From NCBI RefSeq assembly GCF_010548275.1, contig NZ_JAAGLT010000033.1:41319-105318 (forward strand): a DNA stretch of 64,000 bases, in the 5' to 3' direction. The notes below the pieces were generated by a model that was not told the DNA's origin, did no database searches, and was given only the letters and a program-made list of their open reading frames with translations. The DNA comes from Streptomyces sp. SID12488 (GTDB lineage Bacteria; Actinomycetota; Actinomycetes; Streptomycetales; Streptomycetaceae). Both the position numbers and the translations under genes were made by a program. This document shows positions 23,163 to 32,297 of this stretch, in pieces. Each line of letters begins with the position of its first letter. Within the stretch, counting starts at the first letter, position 1.

Positions 23163-24674
23163 CTACCACTTACCGGGCGCGTAATCCTTCATGAAGACCC
23201 CGTACAGATCCTCCCCCGCCTCACCCCGCACGATCGGGTCGTATACCCGAGCCGCACCGTCCACGAGGTCGAGCGGCGCATGGAACCCCTCATCGGCCAG
23301 CCGCAGCTTGTCGTAGTGCGGGCGCTCGTCCGTGATCCACCCGGTGTCGACCGAGGTCATCAGAATCCCGTCGGACTGGAACATCTCCTGCGCACTGGTC
23401 CGCGTCACCATGTTCATCGCGGCCTTCGCGGCGTTCGTGTTCGGATGCCCCGCACCCTTGTATCCGCGCCCGAACACCCCCTCCATCGCCGAGACGTTGA
23501 CGACATACGCGCGCTTGCTCACCGCGTCGCGCGCCGCCCCGGCCATGGCAGGCCTCAGCTTGCTGATCAGGATGAACGGCGCCGTGTAGTTGCACAGCTG
23601 GGTCTCGAGAAGCTCCACCGGGGAGATCTGCTCGATGGTCTGCACCCACGTGTTGGTGTCGACGACGTCGGGGACCAGGCCGCCCGCGTCGATGGCGGTG
23701 CCGTCGAGGTGCCGGGCGATGCTGGCGTTGCCCGCGACCAGAGCGAGATCGGCGACCTTCTGGGCGTCGAGGCCGCTGATGCCGACGGGCAGCGCGGCCA
23801 GTCCGTCGACCGCGCCGGAGTTGAAGGCGCCGATGACGTGGTGGGCGGGCAGCTCACCGGCCGGCAGCGGAGCGCTCTCCGCCTCGACGAGCGCGGCGTA
23901 CGCGGAGGGCAGCCGGCGTACCGTCTGCGTCGCGTTGTTGATCAGGATGTCGAGCGGACCCTGCTCGGCGACCCGGTCGGCCAGGGCCACGACCTGCGCG
24001 GGGTCGCGCAGGTCGGTGCCGACGACCTCCAGGCGGTGGAGCCAGTCCGCGGAGTCGTCCATGGCCTTGAAGCGGCGGATGGCGTCCTTCGGGAAGCGCG
24101 TGGTGATCGTGGTGTGCGCGCCGTCGCGCAGCAGCCGCAGCGCGATGTACATGCCGATCTTGGCCCGGCCGCCCGTGAGGAGCGCGCGCTTGCCGGTGAG
24201 GTCGGTGCGGGCGTCGCGGCGGGATCGGTTCTCGGCGGCGCAGTTCGGGCAGAGCTGGTGGTAGAAGTAGTCGACCTCGACGTAGCGGGCCTTGCAGGTG
24301 TAGCAGGAGCGCGGGCGCTGGAGTATCCCCGCGATCTTGCCCTCCTCGGTCACCGACGACGGCAGGATGCCCTCGGTCTCGTCGTCGATGCGCTGGGCGG
24401 AGCCGGTCGCCGTGGACTCGGTGACCGCCTTGTCGTGGGCGGTCTTGGAGGCCCGGCGTTCCTGCCGGCGGCGCTGCTTGACCGTGCGGTAGACGCCGGC
24501 GGTGGCACGGCGCACGGCGATGGCGTCGGGGTGGTCGACGTCGATCTTGTCGAGTTCTTCGAGCACGGCGAGGCAGACGGCCATGCGCTCGGGGTCGATG
24601 CCGGGACCGTGGGAGACGTCTGCCACGTCGTCCAGGCCGTCCACGGCCATTGGGCCGTCCTCTGTCACCGTCAT
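23163..24674 (-). CDS. SDR-type oxidoreductase with N-terminal zinc ribbon
   Basis: A 503-residue protein. Residues 1-100 are acidic and helical, and at about 120-145 there is a zinc ribbon (CYTCKARY ... CPNCAAEN, two CxxC pairs). An SDR domain follows at about 160-480 with a cofactor loop TGGRAKIGMYIAL, NNATQTVRR, VNVSAMEG and an Asn/Lys region HPNTNAAKAAM where Tyr-x3-Lys is expected. The canonical catalytic Tyr is not obvious. The combination of ribbon and SDR is unusual. The ATG at 24674 is preferred; an ATG eight codons further in is possible. Its cellular role is unknown. Confidence 0.8.
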   Translation of the reverse strand: MTVTEDGPMAVDGLDDVADVSHGPGIDPERMAVCLAVLEELDKIDVDHPDAIAVRRATAGVYRTVKQRRRQERRASKTAHDKAVTESTATGSAQRIDDETEGILPSSVTEEGKIAGILQRPRSCYTCKARYVEVDYFYHQLCPNCAAENRSRRDARTDLTGKRALLTGGRAKIGMYIALRLLRDGAHTTITTRFPKDAIRRFKAMDDSADWLHRLEVVGTDLRDPAQVVALADRVAEQGPLDILINNATQTVRRLPSAYAALVEAESAPLPAGELPAHHVIGAFNSGAVDGLAALPVGISGLDAQKVADLALVAGNASIARHLDGTAIDAGGLVPDVVDTNTWVQTIEQISPVELLETQLCNYTAPFILISKLRPAMAGAARDAVSKRAYVVNVSAMEGVFGRGYKGAGHPNTNAAKAAMNMVTRTSAQEMFQSDGILMTSVDTGWITDERPHYDKLRLADEGFHAPLDLVDGAARVYDPIVRGEAGEDLYGVFMKDYAPGKW

Positions 24675-24789
24675 CGCGCTGCCGTTCCCTGGGTCGCCTT
24701 CGCGGCGCTCAGACCGCGCCCGCTCTCGAACAGGCGATTTTACGGAAGCCCGGGCCAAGTCACCAAACCCGCGACGATCATGACGCGGG

Positions 24790-26136
24790 TCACAGGGCGC
24801 AGGCGGCGACCAGCGTCTCCACCTCCGCGGTCAGCGCGGCGGCGAACCGGTCGAGGTCCGGGACGGCTTCCGCGTCGGCGACGAGCCCGAAGTGGACCTG
24901 CCCCCGGTAGGTCGAGATGGCGACCGCCAGCGACTGGCCCTGGGCGAGCGGGGCGAAGGGGTAGACCTCGGTGAGCGGGTTCCCGCCGAGCCTCAGGCCG
25001 AGGCTGGGCAGCGGCACGCTGGTGACGAGGATGTCGAACCAGAGCCGGGCGGCCTGCTTGACCAGCGGTCCGCCGAACCGGTGCCCGAGCGGCGGCACAT
25101 GGTCGGCGAGCAGCGCCACCGCGCCGGCGCCCCGCCCGGGACCCGCGTCCTTGTTGCGGTCCATGGCCGTCCGTACGCGGGCCAGACGCCGGAGCGGGTC
25201 CGGGTCGTCGACGGGCAGCCGCATCAGATACCCGGAGAGCCGGTTGCCCTGCGGATGAGCGGTGCGCGGTCGCCGTTTGGAGACGGGGATCAGCGCGCGC
25301 GGAGCGACTCCCTCGGTCCCGTCGCCCCGCTCGTCGAGCCAGCGGCGCAGGGCTCCGGCGACGACGGCGATGAGTACGTCGTTCACGGTGCCGCCGACGG
25401 TCTTGCGCACACGGTGGACGTCGTCGAGGTCGACGGCGACTCCGGCCGTACGGCGGGTTCCGGTCGGTTCGGCGACGAGCGCGGCCGACGAGCGGTTGCT
25501 GAGGTTGTCCAGACCGGAGCGGGCGACCGAGGCGCCGATATCCAGGGCGCGGCCCACGTCGGAGAGGGCGCCGCGCACCAGCCCAGGCAGTTTGCGCACG
25601 TCCGGGAAGAGGCCGGCGGTGGGCTGTTCGGGGCGCGGGCGCGGCTTGGGCAGGTCGAGGGGGTCCATGACGCCGGCGGCGAGGGTCAGTGCGCGCAGCC
25701 CGTCGGCCAGGGCGTGGTGGAACTTGAAGAGCACGGCGAAGGAGGTGCCGTCCTCGCCGGGCAGCACATGGGCCTCCCACGGCGGCCGGCCGCGTTCGAG
25801 CGAGCGTTCCATGAGCCGTCCGGCCTCGGCGTGGAAGTCCGAGGTCGGGGCGTGCAGCCGGACGTGGTCGAGCGGGTCGAAGTCCGGTGCTGTCTCGCGG
25901 GTGGCGCCCCCGAAGGCCAGCGGGAGCAGGGGCTGCCAGACGTCCCGGATACGCATGCGCAGTCCGGGTACGCCGGCGGCGCGGGCGGCGAGCAGGTCGG
26001 CCGCGTGGGCTCCGGCGGTGGGCGAGTGGGCCGAGAAGACACCGAGGGCGCCCAAGTGCATGGGGTGCAGATCGGAGTCGATGTGCCAGAACGCCAGGTC
26101 GAGGGGGGCGAGCAGGTCCGAGGTCTCAGAGGTCAA
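24790..26136 (-). CDS. Wax ester synthase/diacylglycerol acyltransferase (WS/DGAT)
   Basis: A 448-residue bifunctional acyltransferase that makes triacylglycerol or wax esters from acyl-CoA. The HHxxxDG active-site motif is HHALADG at about residue 137, followed by the C-terminal DUF1298 part with LRLGGNPLTEVYPFAPLAQG. The start is a TTG at 26136, giving the normal family opening DLLAPLDLAFWHID; no ATG or GTG fits better. Streptomyces stores triacylglycerol as droplets, and this enzyme is membrane- or droplet-associated. Confidence 0.93.
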   Translation of the reverse strand: MTSETSDLLAPLDLAFWHIDSDLHPMHLGALGVFSAHSPTAGAHAADLLAARAAGVPGLRMRIRDVWQPLLPLAFGGATRETAPDFDPLDHVRLHAPTSDFHAEAGRLMERSLERGRPPWEAHVLPGEDGTSFAVLFKFHHALADGLRALTLAAGVMDPLDLPKPRPRPEQPTAGLFPDVRKLPGLVRGALSDVGRALDIGASVARSGLDNLSNRSSAALVAEPTGTRRTAGVAVDLDDVHRVRKTVGGTVNDVLIAVVAGALRRWLDERGDGTEGVAPRALIPVSKRRPRTAHPQGNRLSGYLMRLPVDDPDPLRRLARVRTAMDRNKDAGPGRGAGAVALLADHVPPLGHRFGGPLVKQAARLWFDILVTSVPLPSLGLRLGGNPLTEVYPFAPLAQGQSLAVAISTYRGQVHFGLVADAEAVPDLDRFAAALTAEVETLVAACAL

Positions 26137-26233
26137 GGGATCGCTCTCGCGTCGACGACGGGTGAACCAGCAGTCAATCGCCTACGAGCGATTACGGTCA
26201 AGCACGATCAAGCTACGCTCAGTTAACAACGGA

Positions 26234-26268
26234 TTAAGTCCCACCGCTTCGGGAGCGGTGGGACTTAA
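26234..26268 (-). terminator. Terminator of the GH92 gene
   Basis: A 15-bp perfect stem (TTAAGTCCCACCGCT with its complement) and the stable loop TCGGG. It lies 35 bases after the GH92 stop and upstream of the WS/DGAT start. AT-rich flanks on both sides help termination. Confidence 0.85.
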
Positions 26269-26302
26269 GTGATTTATGAGCCTACGTCAGGGTGAGAGGG
26301 GG

Positions 26303-28615
26303 CTATTTCAGAGCGAGCGGCGCCGCATCCGCACCGGTTCCCCACCCGGACGGCTCCGGGCCGACCGTGAAGTCGAGCGAGCGGGCACCCCGCAACGTCC
26401 CGCTCGTCACGTACGTACGGCTGTACGACGCCCCGTCGACGGCCACGGACTGGACGTACCGTCGGCTGTCCGACGTACCCGGTGCCGTGACCGTGAGGGC
26501 GCCGAGCGGGTAGTAGCGGGGGTCGAGGGTGAGGTCGACCCGGTCGAAGACCGGGGTGGAGAGGCCCCAGGTGTCGTAGCCGGGCTGCACCGGGAAGATC
26601 CCGATCGCGGACAGGACGTGCCAGGCGGACATGGTGCCCATGTCGTCGTTGCCGGTCATCCCGGTCGGGCCGTCCGTGTAGAGGGTCAGCGCGGCGTGCA
26701 CGACCTCGGTCGTCTTCCAGGGCTGCCCGGTGGAGAGGTAGGTGTACGGGGCGGTGAGGTCGACTTCGTTCTGCGGGTTGTACTTGTCCGCGTTGTAGTA
26801 GGCGTACGGGCCGTTCACCCACACCTCGCGGGCTGTCCCGGCCGGGTCCGCCTTCATCCGGTCGTAGGCGAAGAAGGCGTCGAGCCGCTCGTTGGCCGCC
26901 TGCCTGCCGCCGAGCAGGTCCACCAGGCCCGGCAGGTCCTGCGGGACCAGCCACTGGTACTGCCAGGCCGTGCCCTCGTGGAACCCCTCGCCCTTGGCCG
27001 GATCGGGGTCACCAGCGAAGGCACCCGAGCCGTCCCGGGGCCGGAAGAAGCCGGTCGAGGGGTCGTACACCTCGCGGTAGCTCTGCGACCTGGCCGCGTA
27101 GCGGTCGGCGTCGGCCTCGTGGCCCAGCTCGCGTGCCATCTGCGCCAGCATCGCGTCGGACAGGGCGTACTCGAGAGTGACGGACGCGCCCCAGTGGTAG
27201 TCCGAATCGCCCAGCTTGGTGCGCGGGCGGCCCTTGAGATAGGGCGCGAAGCCGTTCTCGATGTACTCCCGGTTCGCCTCACGCCCCAGCATGGGCAGCG
27301 CCGCGGGCGGCACACCGTCGGCGTTCTTCTTCAGGGCACGGTAGGCCCGCTCCTCGTGGCCGTGCAGCAGCCCCTGCTGGTAGGCGTGGGTGAGGAACGG
27401 GGTGACCGGGTCGCCGGTCATGATGTTGGTCTCGACCGTGCCGTACCCCCATCTGGGCAGCCAGCCGCCCTCCTCGTCGATCTTCAGCACCGACAGCGCC
27501 ATGTCCCGGGCCTCACGGGGCGCGAGCAGCGACAGGAGCTGCGCCTGGGTGCGGTAGGTGTCCCACAGGGACCAGTTCTGGTAGTACGTGAAGTCCCGCG
27601 CGCGGTGGATCTTCAGGTCCCAGCCGGTGTAGCGGCCGTCGGCGTCACTGCCGATGTTCGGCGCGAGGAAGCTGCGGTAGAGGGACGAGTAGAAGGTCCG
27701 GCGCAGCGTGTCCGAGCCGCCGGTCACACCGACGTCGTCGAGGCGCGCCTCCCAGGCTTCCCCGGCCTCCTCCCGCACTTCGTCGAACATCCGTCCGCCC
27801 TCGGCGCGCAGGTTGCCGGCCGCACCGTCCGCGTCGACATACGACAGGGCGGTGGTCGCCTCGACGGTGCGGTCCCCGTCCGTCGTGTCGAAGCGGACGT
27901 AGGCGCCGTCGCCCCCGGTCCGGGAGCCGCCGGTGACCGTGGCGCCGTCCCAGGTGCCGTACGCGGTGAAGGGCCGGTCGAAGCGGGTGACCGTGTGGAC
28001 GGTGTACGGCTTGGTCCCCCGGCAGAAGCCGGAGCCGGTGATCGTCGTGCGCACGGTCCGGTCGTCGAGGATCTCGACCCGGTTCGCCACCTTCGTGTGC
28101 AGCGACTGGCCCGCGTTGAGCAGCACGTTGGCCTTCGTGGTCGCCGGGAAGGTGTAGCGCTGGACGCCGGTGCGGGCGGTCGCCGTCAGCTCGGCGTCGA
28201 TGCCCGACTTCAGGCCCACCTTGTAGTAGCCGGGGTTCGCGCTCTCGGTGTCGTGGCTGAACTCGGCGGCGTAGGACGCGTAGTCGGTGCTCGTGATGTC
28301 GCCGGTCGTGGGCAGGACCGGGAGGTCGCCGCCAATGCGGCAGCCGACGCCGGAGAGGTGGACGAGGGAGAAGCCCCGGATGCGGGTCTGGGAGTAGCGG
28401 TAGCCGGTCTTGTGCCCGGTGTCGGGCGAGAGCTGCACCATGCCGAAGGGCACGGTCGCGCCGGGGAAGGTGTTGCCCTCGTTCTCCGTGCCGATGAACG
28501 GGTTGACGAGGCCGGTGAGCCGCTCTACACGTGCATGGGCGGCCGGTGCGGCGAGCCCGCCGGTGAACAGGGCGGCGGCCGTCACCGCTCCCGCGGTGCG
28601 CAGCGTCCATCTCAC
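26303..28615 (-). CDS. Secreted GH92 alpha-mannosidase
   Basis: A 770-residue exo-acting glycosidase. The signal peptide is at 1-28 after GTG 28615, which has GGAGG eight bases upstream. The N-terminal beta domain starts VNPFIGTENEGNTFPGA. The catalytic barrel contains GFSLVHLSGVGCRIGGD, WSLWDTYRTQ, EGGWLPRWGYG and TGNDDMGTMSAWHVLSAIG, the family's acid/base and Ca2+ region. GH92 enzymes hydrolyse alpha-1,2-, 1,3- or 1,4-linked mannose from N-glycans or fungal mannan. With GH29 and GH20 nearby it adds to a host-glycan or fungal-wall degrading set. Confidence 0.92.
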   Translation of the reverse strand: MRWTLRTAGAVTAAALFTGGLAAPAAHARVERLTGLVNPFIGTENEGNTFPGATVPFGMVQLSPDTGHKTGYRYSQTRIRGFSLVHLSGVGCRIGGDLPVLPTTGDITSTDYASYAAEFSHDTESANPGYYKVGLKSGIDAELTATARTGVQRYTFPATTKANVLLNAGQSLHTKVANRVEILDDRTVRTTITGSGFCRGTKPYTVHTVTRFDRPFTAYGTWDGATVTGGSRTGGDGAYVRFDTTDGDRTVEATTALSYVDADGAAGNLRAEGGRMFDEVREEAGEAWEARLDDVGVTGGSDTLRRTFYSSLYRSFLAPNIGSDADGRYTGWDLKIHRARDFTYYQNWSLWDTYRTQAQLLSLLAPREARDMALSVLKIDEEGGWLPRWGYGTVETNIMTGDPVTPFLTHAYQQGLLHGHEERAYRALKKNADGVPPAALPMLGREANREYIENGFAPYLKGRPRTKLGDSDYHWGASVTLEYALSDAMLAQMARELGHEADADRYAARSQSYREVYDPSTGFFRPRDGSGAFAGDPDPAKGEGFHEGTAWQYQWLVPQDLPGLVDLLGGRQAANERLDAFFAYDRMKADPAGTAREVWVNGPYAYYNADKYNPQNEVDLTAPYTYLSTGQPWKTTEVVHAALTLYTDGPTGMTGNDDMGTMSAWHVLSAIGIFPVQPGYDTWGLSTPVFDRVDLTLDPRYYPLGALTVTAPGTSDSRRYVQSVAVDGASYSRTYVTSGTLRGARSLDFTVGPEPSGWGTGADAAPLALK

Positions 28616-28791
28616 AGGGAAGACCTCCGTCGGCTCGGGCAGATGTCGGGGCGGCCCCCGGGAGGCGCCCGGGTCCGTGTCCCGGATCCGTTCCTCGCCG
28701 GGCGTCCCGATCCGCGCCGCGCCCGGCACGATCACCTCGCGGCCGTACGGCAACAGCCCGTTCGGCTCACACATCGGGCCCTGGACACGCC

Positions 28792-28827
28792 GACGGCCCC
28801 GGTGAGCACGGGCTCACCGGGGCCGTC
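28792..28827 (-). terminator. Terminator of glgC
   Basis: A 16-bp perfect stem (GACGGCCCCGGTGAGC and complement) with a 4-base loop, 18 bases after the glgC stop in the direction of transcription. No T tract. Confidence 0.8.
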
Positions 28828-28844
28828 AGTGTGGGTGTACCTGC

Positions 28845-30065
28845 CTACGACACGCGCTGGCCCTTCCCGAGGCCGATCACGCCCCCCTTGGAAACGGTGT
28901 ACAGGTCGGCGTCCCGCTCCGGGTTGACGCCGATGGTCGCGCCCGGCGGGACCTCGACGTTCTTGTCCAGGACGGCCCCGCGCACGATCGCGCCCCGGCC
29001 GATGCGCACGTTGTCGTGCAGGATCGACCCCTGCACGACGGCACCGGGATCGACCCGGACGCCGGGCGAGAGCACCGAGCGCGTCACCTGGCCCCGGATC
29101 AGGCACCCGGCGCTGATGATCGACTCGCTGGCGATGCCGCCGGCGTTGAAGCGGGCTGGCGACAACTGTCCGGAGTGGGTGTAGACGGGCCAGTTGCGGT
29201 TGTAGAGGTTGAAGGCGGGCCGCTCGGCGATCAGGTCCATATGAGCGTCGTAGTACGCGTCGAGCGTCCCGACGTCCCGCCAGTAACCCTGGTCGCGGGT
29301 TGTCTCGCCGGGCACGTGGTTCTGGCTGAAGTCGTACACCTGGGCCTCGCCCCGGTCAGTGAGCGCCGGCAGGATCGAGCCGCCCATGTCGTGCACGGAG
29401 TCGCCGTCCTCGGCGTCCCGCTGAAGAGCCTCGATGAGGGCCTTGGTGGTGAAGATGTAGTTGCCCATCGAGGCGAAGACGCACCCGGGGTCGCCGGGCA
29501 GGCCGGGCGGGTCGGCGGGCTTCTCCAGGAAGCCCTGCACGGTCTGGCCGTCCGAGCCGGGACTGATCACCCCGAATGACGACGACTCGGCGCGCGGCAC
29601 CTTGATGCCCGCGACCGTGACCCCGGCACCGCTCTCGATGTGCTGGTTGAGCATCTGGCGCGGATCCATGCGGTAGACGTGGTCGGCACCGAACACCGCG
29701 ACGTAGTCGGGCTGCTCGTCGTGCACGAGGTTGAGCGACTGGAGGATGGCGTCGGCACTGCCCAGATACCAGCGCGGACCGAGGCGCTGCTGGGCGGGGA
29801 CCGGAGTGACGTAGTTGCCGAGCAGGCTGGACATCCGCCAGGTGGTCGTGATGTGCCGGTCCAGCGAATGCGACTTGTACTGCGTGAGCACGCAGATGCG
29901 CATGATGTCGGCGTTGACGAGGTTGGACAGGACGAAGTCGACCAGGCGATACGTTCCGCCGAAGGTCACCGCTGGTTTCGCGCGGTCCGCGGTCAAGGGC
30001 ATCAGGCGTTTGCCCTCTCCGCCCGCCAGCACGATCCCGAGCACAGAAGGCCCACCACGACGCAT
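28845..30065 (-). CDS. glgC: Glucose-1-phosphate adenylyltransferase
   Basis: A 406-residue ADP-glucose pyrophosphorylase: Glc-1-P plus ATP gives ADP-glucose and PPi. The N-terminal nucleotidyltransferase motif is GIVLAGGEGKRLMPLT, followed by AKPAVTFGGTYRLVDF and VFGADHVYRMD. The C-terminal left-handed beta-helix is at about 290-390. ATG 30065 has GGGAG six bases upstream and is favoured over the GTG five codons earlier. It follows the GT4 glycosyltransferase gene by 53 bases on the same strand and probably supplies its donor. Confidence 0.95.
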   Translation of the reverse strand: MRRGGPSVLGIVLAGGEGKRLMPLTADRAKPAVTFGGTYRLVDFVLSNLVNADIMRICVLTQYKSHSLDRHITTTWRMSSLLGNYVTPVPAQQRLGPRWYLGSADAILQSLNLVHDEQPDYVAVFGADHVYRMDPRQMLNQHIESGAGVTVAGIKVPRAESSSFGVISPGSDGQTVQGFLEKPADPPGLPGDPGCVFASMGNYIFTTKALIEALQRDAEDGDSVHDMGGSILPALTDRGEAQVYDFSQNHVPGETTRDQGYWRDVGTLDAYYDAHMDLIAERPAFNLYNRNWPVYTHSGQLSPARFNAGGIASESIISAGCLIRGQVTRSVLSPGVRVDPGAVVQGSILHDNVRIGRGAIVRGAVLDKNVEVPPGATIGVNPERDADLYTVSKGGVIGLGKGQRVS

Positions 30066-30118
30066 CGCCGCTCCCCTCACCGTGGTTGTGCACGTTGCTT
30101 TCCCGTACGCCGGTCGGG

Positions 30119-31288
30119 CTAAGCCTGTTGACCTTGTTTGAGGGTCTCCTCATAAAGCCTCACCGTCCGTCTGGCCACGGCGTCCCAGCCGAACTCCTCC
30201 ACCGCACGCTCCCGTCCGGCGTCTCCCATGCGGCGCGCGGCCTCCGGATCACCGATGACGGAGTCCAGGGCCCGCGCGAGGTCCGCCTCGAAGACACCCG
30301 GGTCCTCGTCCAGGGACACCAATACCCCGGTTCTCCCGTCATCCACCACCTCGGGAATGCCTCCGACCCGAGAGGCCACGACGGGAGTTCCGCAGGCCAT
30401 GGCCTCCAGGTTGACGATACCCAAGGGTTCGTACACCGAAGGACAGACGAACACGGCGGCGTGTGTGAGGAGCTGGATGACGTCCGGGCGCGGCAGCATC
30501 TGCGGGATCCAGAAGACGCCCTCGCGTACGGCGCTCAGCTCCTGGAAGAGTTCGCGGAACTCCCGGTCGATCTCCGGAGTGTCCGGGGCGCCCGCGCACA
30601 GCACCACCTGGGCCGCCGGGTCGATGTCCCGTACCGCGCGCAACAGGTGGGGCACACCCTTCTGGCGGGTGATCCGGCCGACGAACAGGACGTACGGACG
30701 GTTCGGGTCGACACCGATCCGGGTGAGGGCGTCCGTGCCGTGGTCGGGGCGGTAGAGGCTGGTGTCGATGCCGTTGTGGACGACATGGACGGTGGCCGGG
30801 TCGAGGGCCGGGTAGCAGGCGAGGATGTCCTCGCGCATGGCCCCGGACACGGCGATCACGGCGTCGGCGGCCTCGACGGCGGTGCGCTCGGCCCAGCTCG
30901 ACAGGGCGTATCCGCCGCCGAGCTGCTCGGCCTTCCAGGGGCGCAGGGGCTCGAGGGAGTGCGCGGTCATCACGTGCGGGATGCCGTACAGCAGCTTGGC
31001 GAAGTGGCCGGCGAGGTTGGCGTACCAGGTGTGGGAGTGGACGAGTTCGCGGCCTTCGAGGGCGGCGGCGATGGAGAGGTCTGTGGAGAAGGTGCGCAGC
31101 GCGTCGTTGCTCCCGTCCAGCGCCGGCCAGGACCGGTGCCGGACGACGCCGACTCCGCGGCCCTCGCCCCAGCAATGCACCTCCAGGTCGGTGAGGGCGC
31201 CCAGCTCCCGGGCGAGGAACTCGACATGGACACCCGCGCCGCCGTACACATCCGGCGGATACTCCCGGGTCAGCAGGCCCACACGCAC
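30119..31288 (-). CDS. GT4 glycosyltransferase: maltose-1-phosphate synthase (GlgM) or glycogen synthase
   Basis: A 389-residue GT-B enzyme. The N-terminal opening is VRVGLLTREYPPDVYGGAGV, the nucleotide-sugar region VLFVGRITRQKGVPHLL, and the E-x7-E motif EPLGIVNLEAMACGTPVVA. The family is often labelled actinobacterial GlgA, but its mycobacterial member Rv1212c (387 aa) makes alpha-maltose-1-phosphate from ADP-glucose and Glc-1-P for the GlgE pathway. The length and GT4 fold here fit that role; GT5-type GlgA is longer and different. GTG 31288 has GGGAG six bases upstream. It is paired with glgC downstream. Confidence 0.9.
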   Translation of the reverse strand: MRVGLLTREYPPDVYGGAGVHVEFLARELGALTDLEVHCWGEGRGVGVVRHRSWPALDGSNDALRTFSTDLSIAAALEGRELVHSHTWYANLAGHFAKLLYGIPHVMTAHSLEPLRPWKAEQLGGGYALSSWAERTAVEAADAVIAVSGAMREDILACYPALDPATVHVVHNGIDTSLYRPDHGTDALTRIGVDPNRPYVLFVGRITRQKGVPHLLRAVRDIDPAAQVVLCAGAPDTPEIDREFRELFQELSAVREGVFWIPQMLPRPDVIQLLTHAAVFVCPSVYEPLGIVNLEAMACGTPVVASRVGGIPEVVDDGRTGVLVSLDEDPGVFEADLARALDSVIGDPEAARRMGDAGRERAVEEFGWDAVARRTVRLYEETLKQGQQA

Positions 31289-31325
31289 CCAAAACTCCCT
31301 GTCTCGGCGATTGGTTCCCACATGG

Positions 31326-32087
31326 TCACCCAGATGCGGCGTTCGGGGAAGACCATGGAGCCCTGGTGAAGCAACAGTCGCCGCAGATCCCGCCGCCGGG
31401 CACCCGGTAGTACAGGCAGCAGCTGCGCCGCCGGAAGGCGCTGCCGGTGAGGGTGCCGGTCGGGGCCAGGCTGGGGTGGGTGAACAGTTCGGCGGCGAGG
31501 ACGTGGGCACGCACACCTGCGTCCGTGCCCGCCCCGCCTGCTCCGCGCGCCCAGCGGTCGAGCTCGCGGGCCGCGCCGGCCAGCGCCGAGCCCGCGTTGC
31601 CCCACAGCAGGCCCTCGGCGACGCCGTAGCGGGCGTGCAGGGCGGCCGTGAGGGGCTCCAGATGCCCTCGTACGACGAGGTCCGCGATCGTCGCCGGGTC
31701 GGCCGGCCGGGGACGCACCTCGGCCAGCGAGAGGTCGTCCGGGGCGCTCTCGGCGGGGTCCCAGTGGAGCAGGCGGGGATCGAGGTCGGGGACGCCGCCG
31801 TACAGGACGGCGCAGCCGAGGGCGATGGACCACAGGCGGGCCGCGAGGGCCTGCTGGGCGATCGACGCGGAAACCCGCAGCTCAGAGGTATAGATACGGT
31901 CCGCCACCGTTTGGACACGAAAAGTTATGGAATCCACGTAAACCTCCTCGCCGCGATGGGCGTACGCCTGCGCGAGTGTCGGCGGTGGATCGGCGGGGGC
32001 TCCGGCCGTGCGTAGTACGAAGAAGCCGCCGAGCGGTCGAAGCGCCGCGAGATCGGGGTCGAGGTCCACGAGAGGCAGTAGTACCAC
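31326..32087 (-). CDS. FhuF-like (2Fe-2S) protein, probable ferric-siderophore reductase
   Basis: A 253-residue protein. The C-terminal cluster-binding motif is SCCLYYRVPGGGICGDCC (Cys-Cys-x10-Cys-x2-Cys), the hallmark of FhuF-type reductases that release iron from siderophores in the cytoplasm. The middle holds the helical domain around SASIAQQALAARLWSIALGC. The GTG start at 32087 has no clear Shine-Dalgarno, and no upstream start in frame was found. It lies 37 bases before the glycosyltransferase gene on the same strand, so an operon is possible although the functions are unrelated. Confidence 0.8.
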   Translation of the reverse strand: MVLLPLVDLDPDLAALRPLGGFFVLRTAGAPADPPPTLAQAYAHRGEEVYVDSITFRVQTVADRIYTSELRVSASIAQQALAARLWSIALGCAVLYGGVPDLDPRLLHWDPAESAPDDLSLAEVRPRPADPATIADLVVRGHLEPLTAALHARYGVAEGLLWGNAGSALAGAARELDRWARGAGGAGTDAGVRAHVLAAELFTHPSLAPTGTLTGSAFRRRSCCLYYRVPGGGICGDCCFTRAPWSSPNAASG

Positions 32088-32297
32088 TTCGGGCAGTGAC
32101 CCGAGAGCAGCAGCTCCGTCCCCGCGTCACCCACCCTGGGGAGGACGTCGGGCCCGGCGTACTCCATCGGCAGTAGGACCCAATGGATGCTCTGGTACGA
32201 CGCGGCGGCGCCCGCGAGGGGGGATCGTAGTCACCATGGAAGCCGATCGTTCGCCGCGCCGGGCCCCGCGCCCACGCTGCACGCAGAGGAGTTGCTC

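Noticed and set aside
26276..28927. An 883-codon plus-strand open frame opposite the GH92 gene
   Set aside because: Arg/Val/Gly-rich antisense frame without motifs; GH92 on the other strand has signal peptide, ribosome-binding site and catalytic motifs.
31925..32167. An open frame beginning MEYAGPDVL upstream of the FhuF-like gene, as a frameshifted N-terminus
   Set aside because: It overlaps the FhuF-like frame without continuing its homology, and the annotated frame already starts like a full protein.
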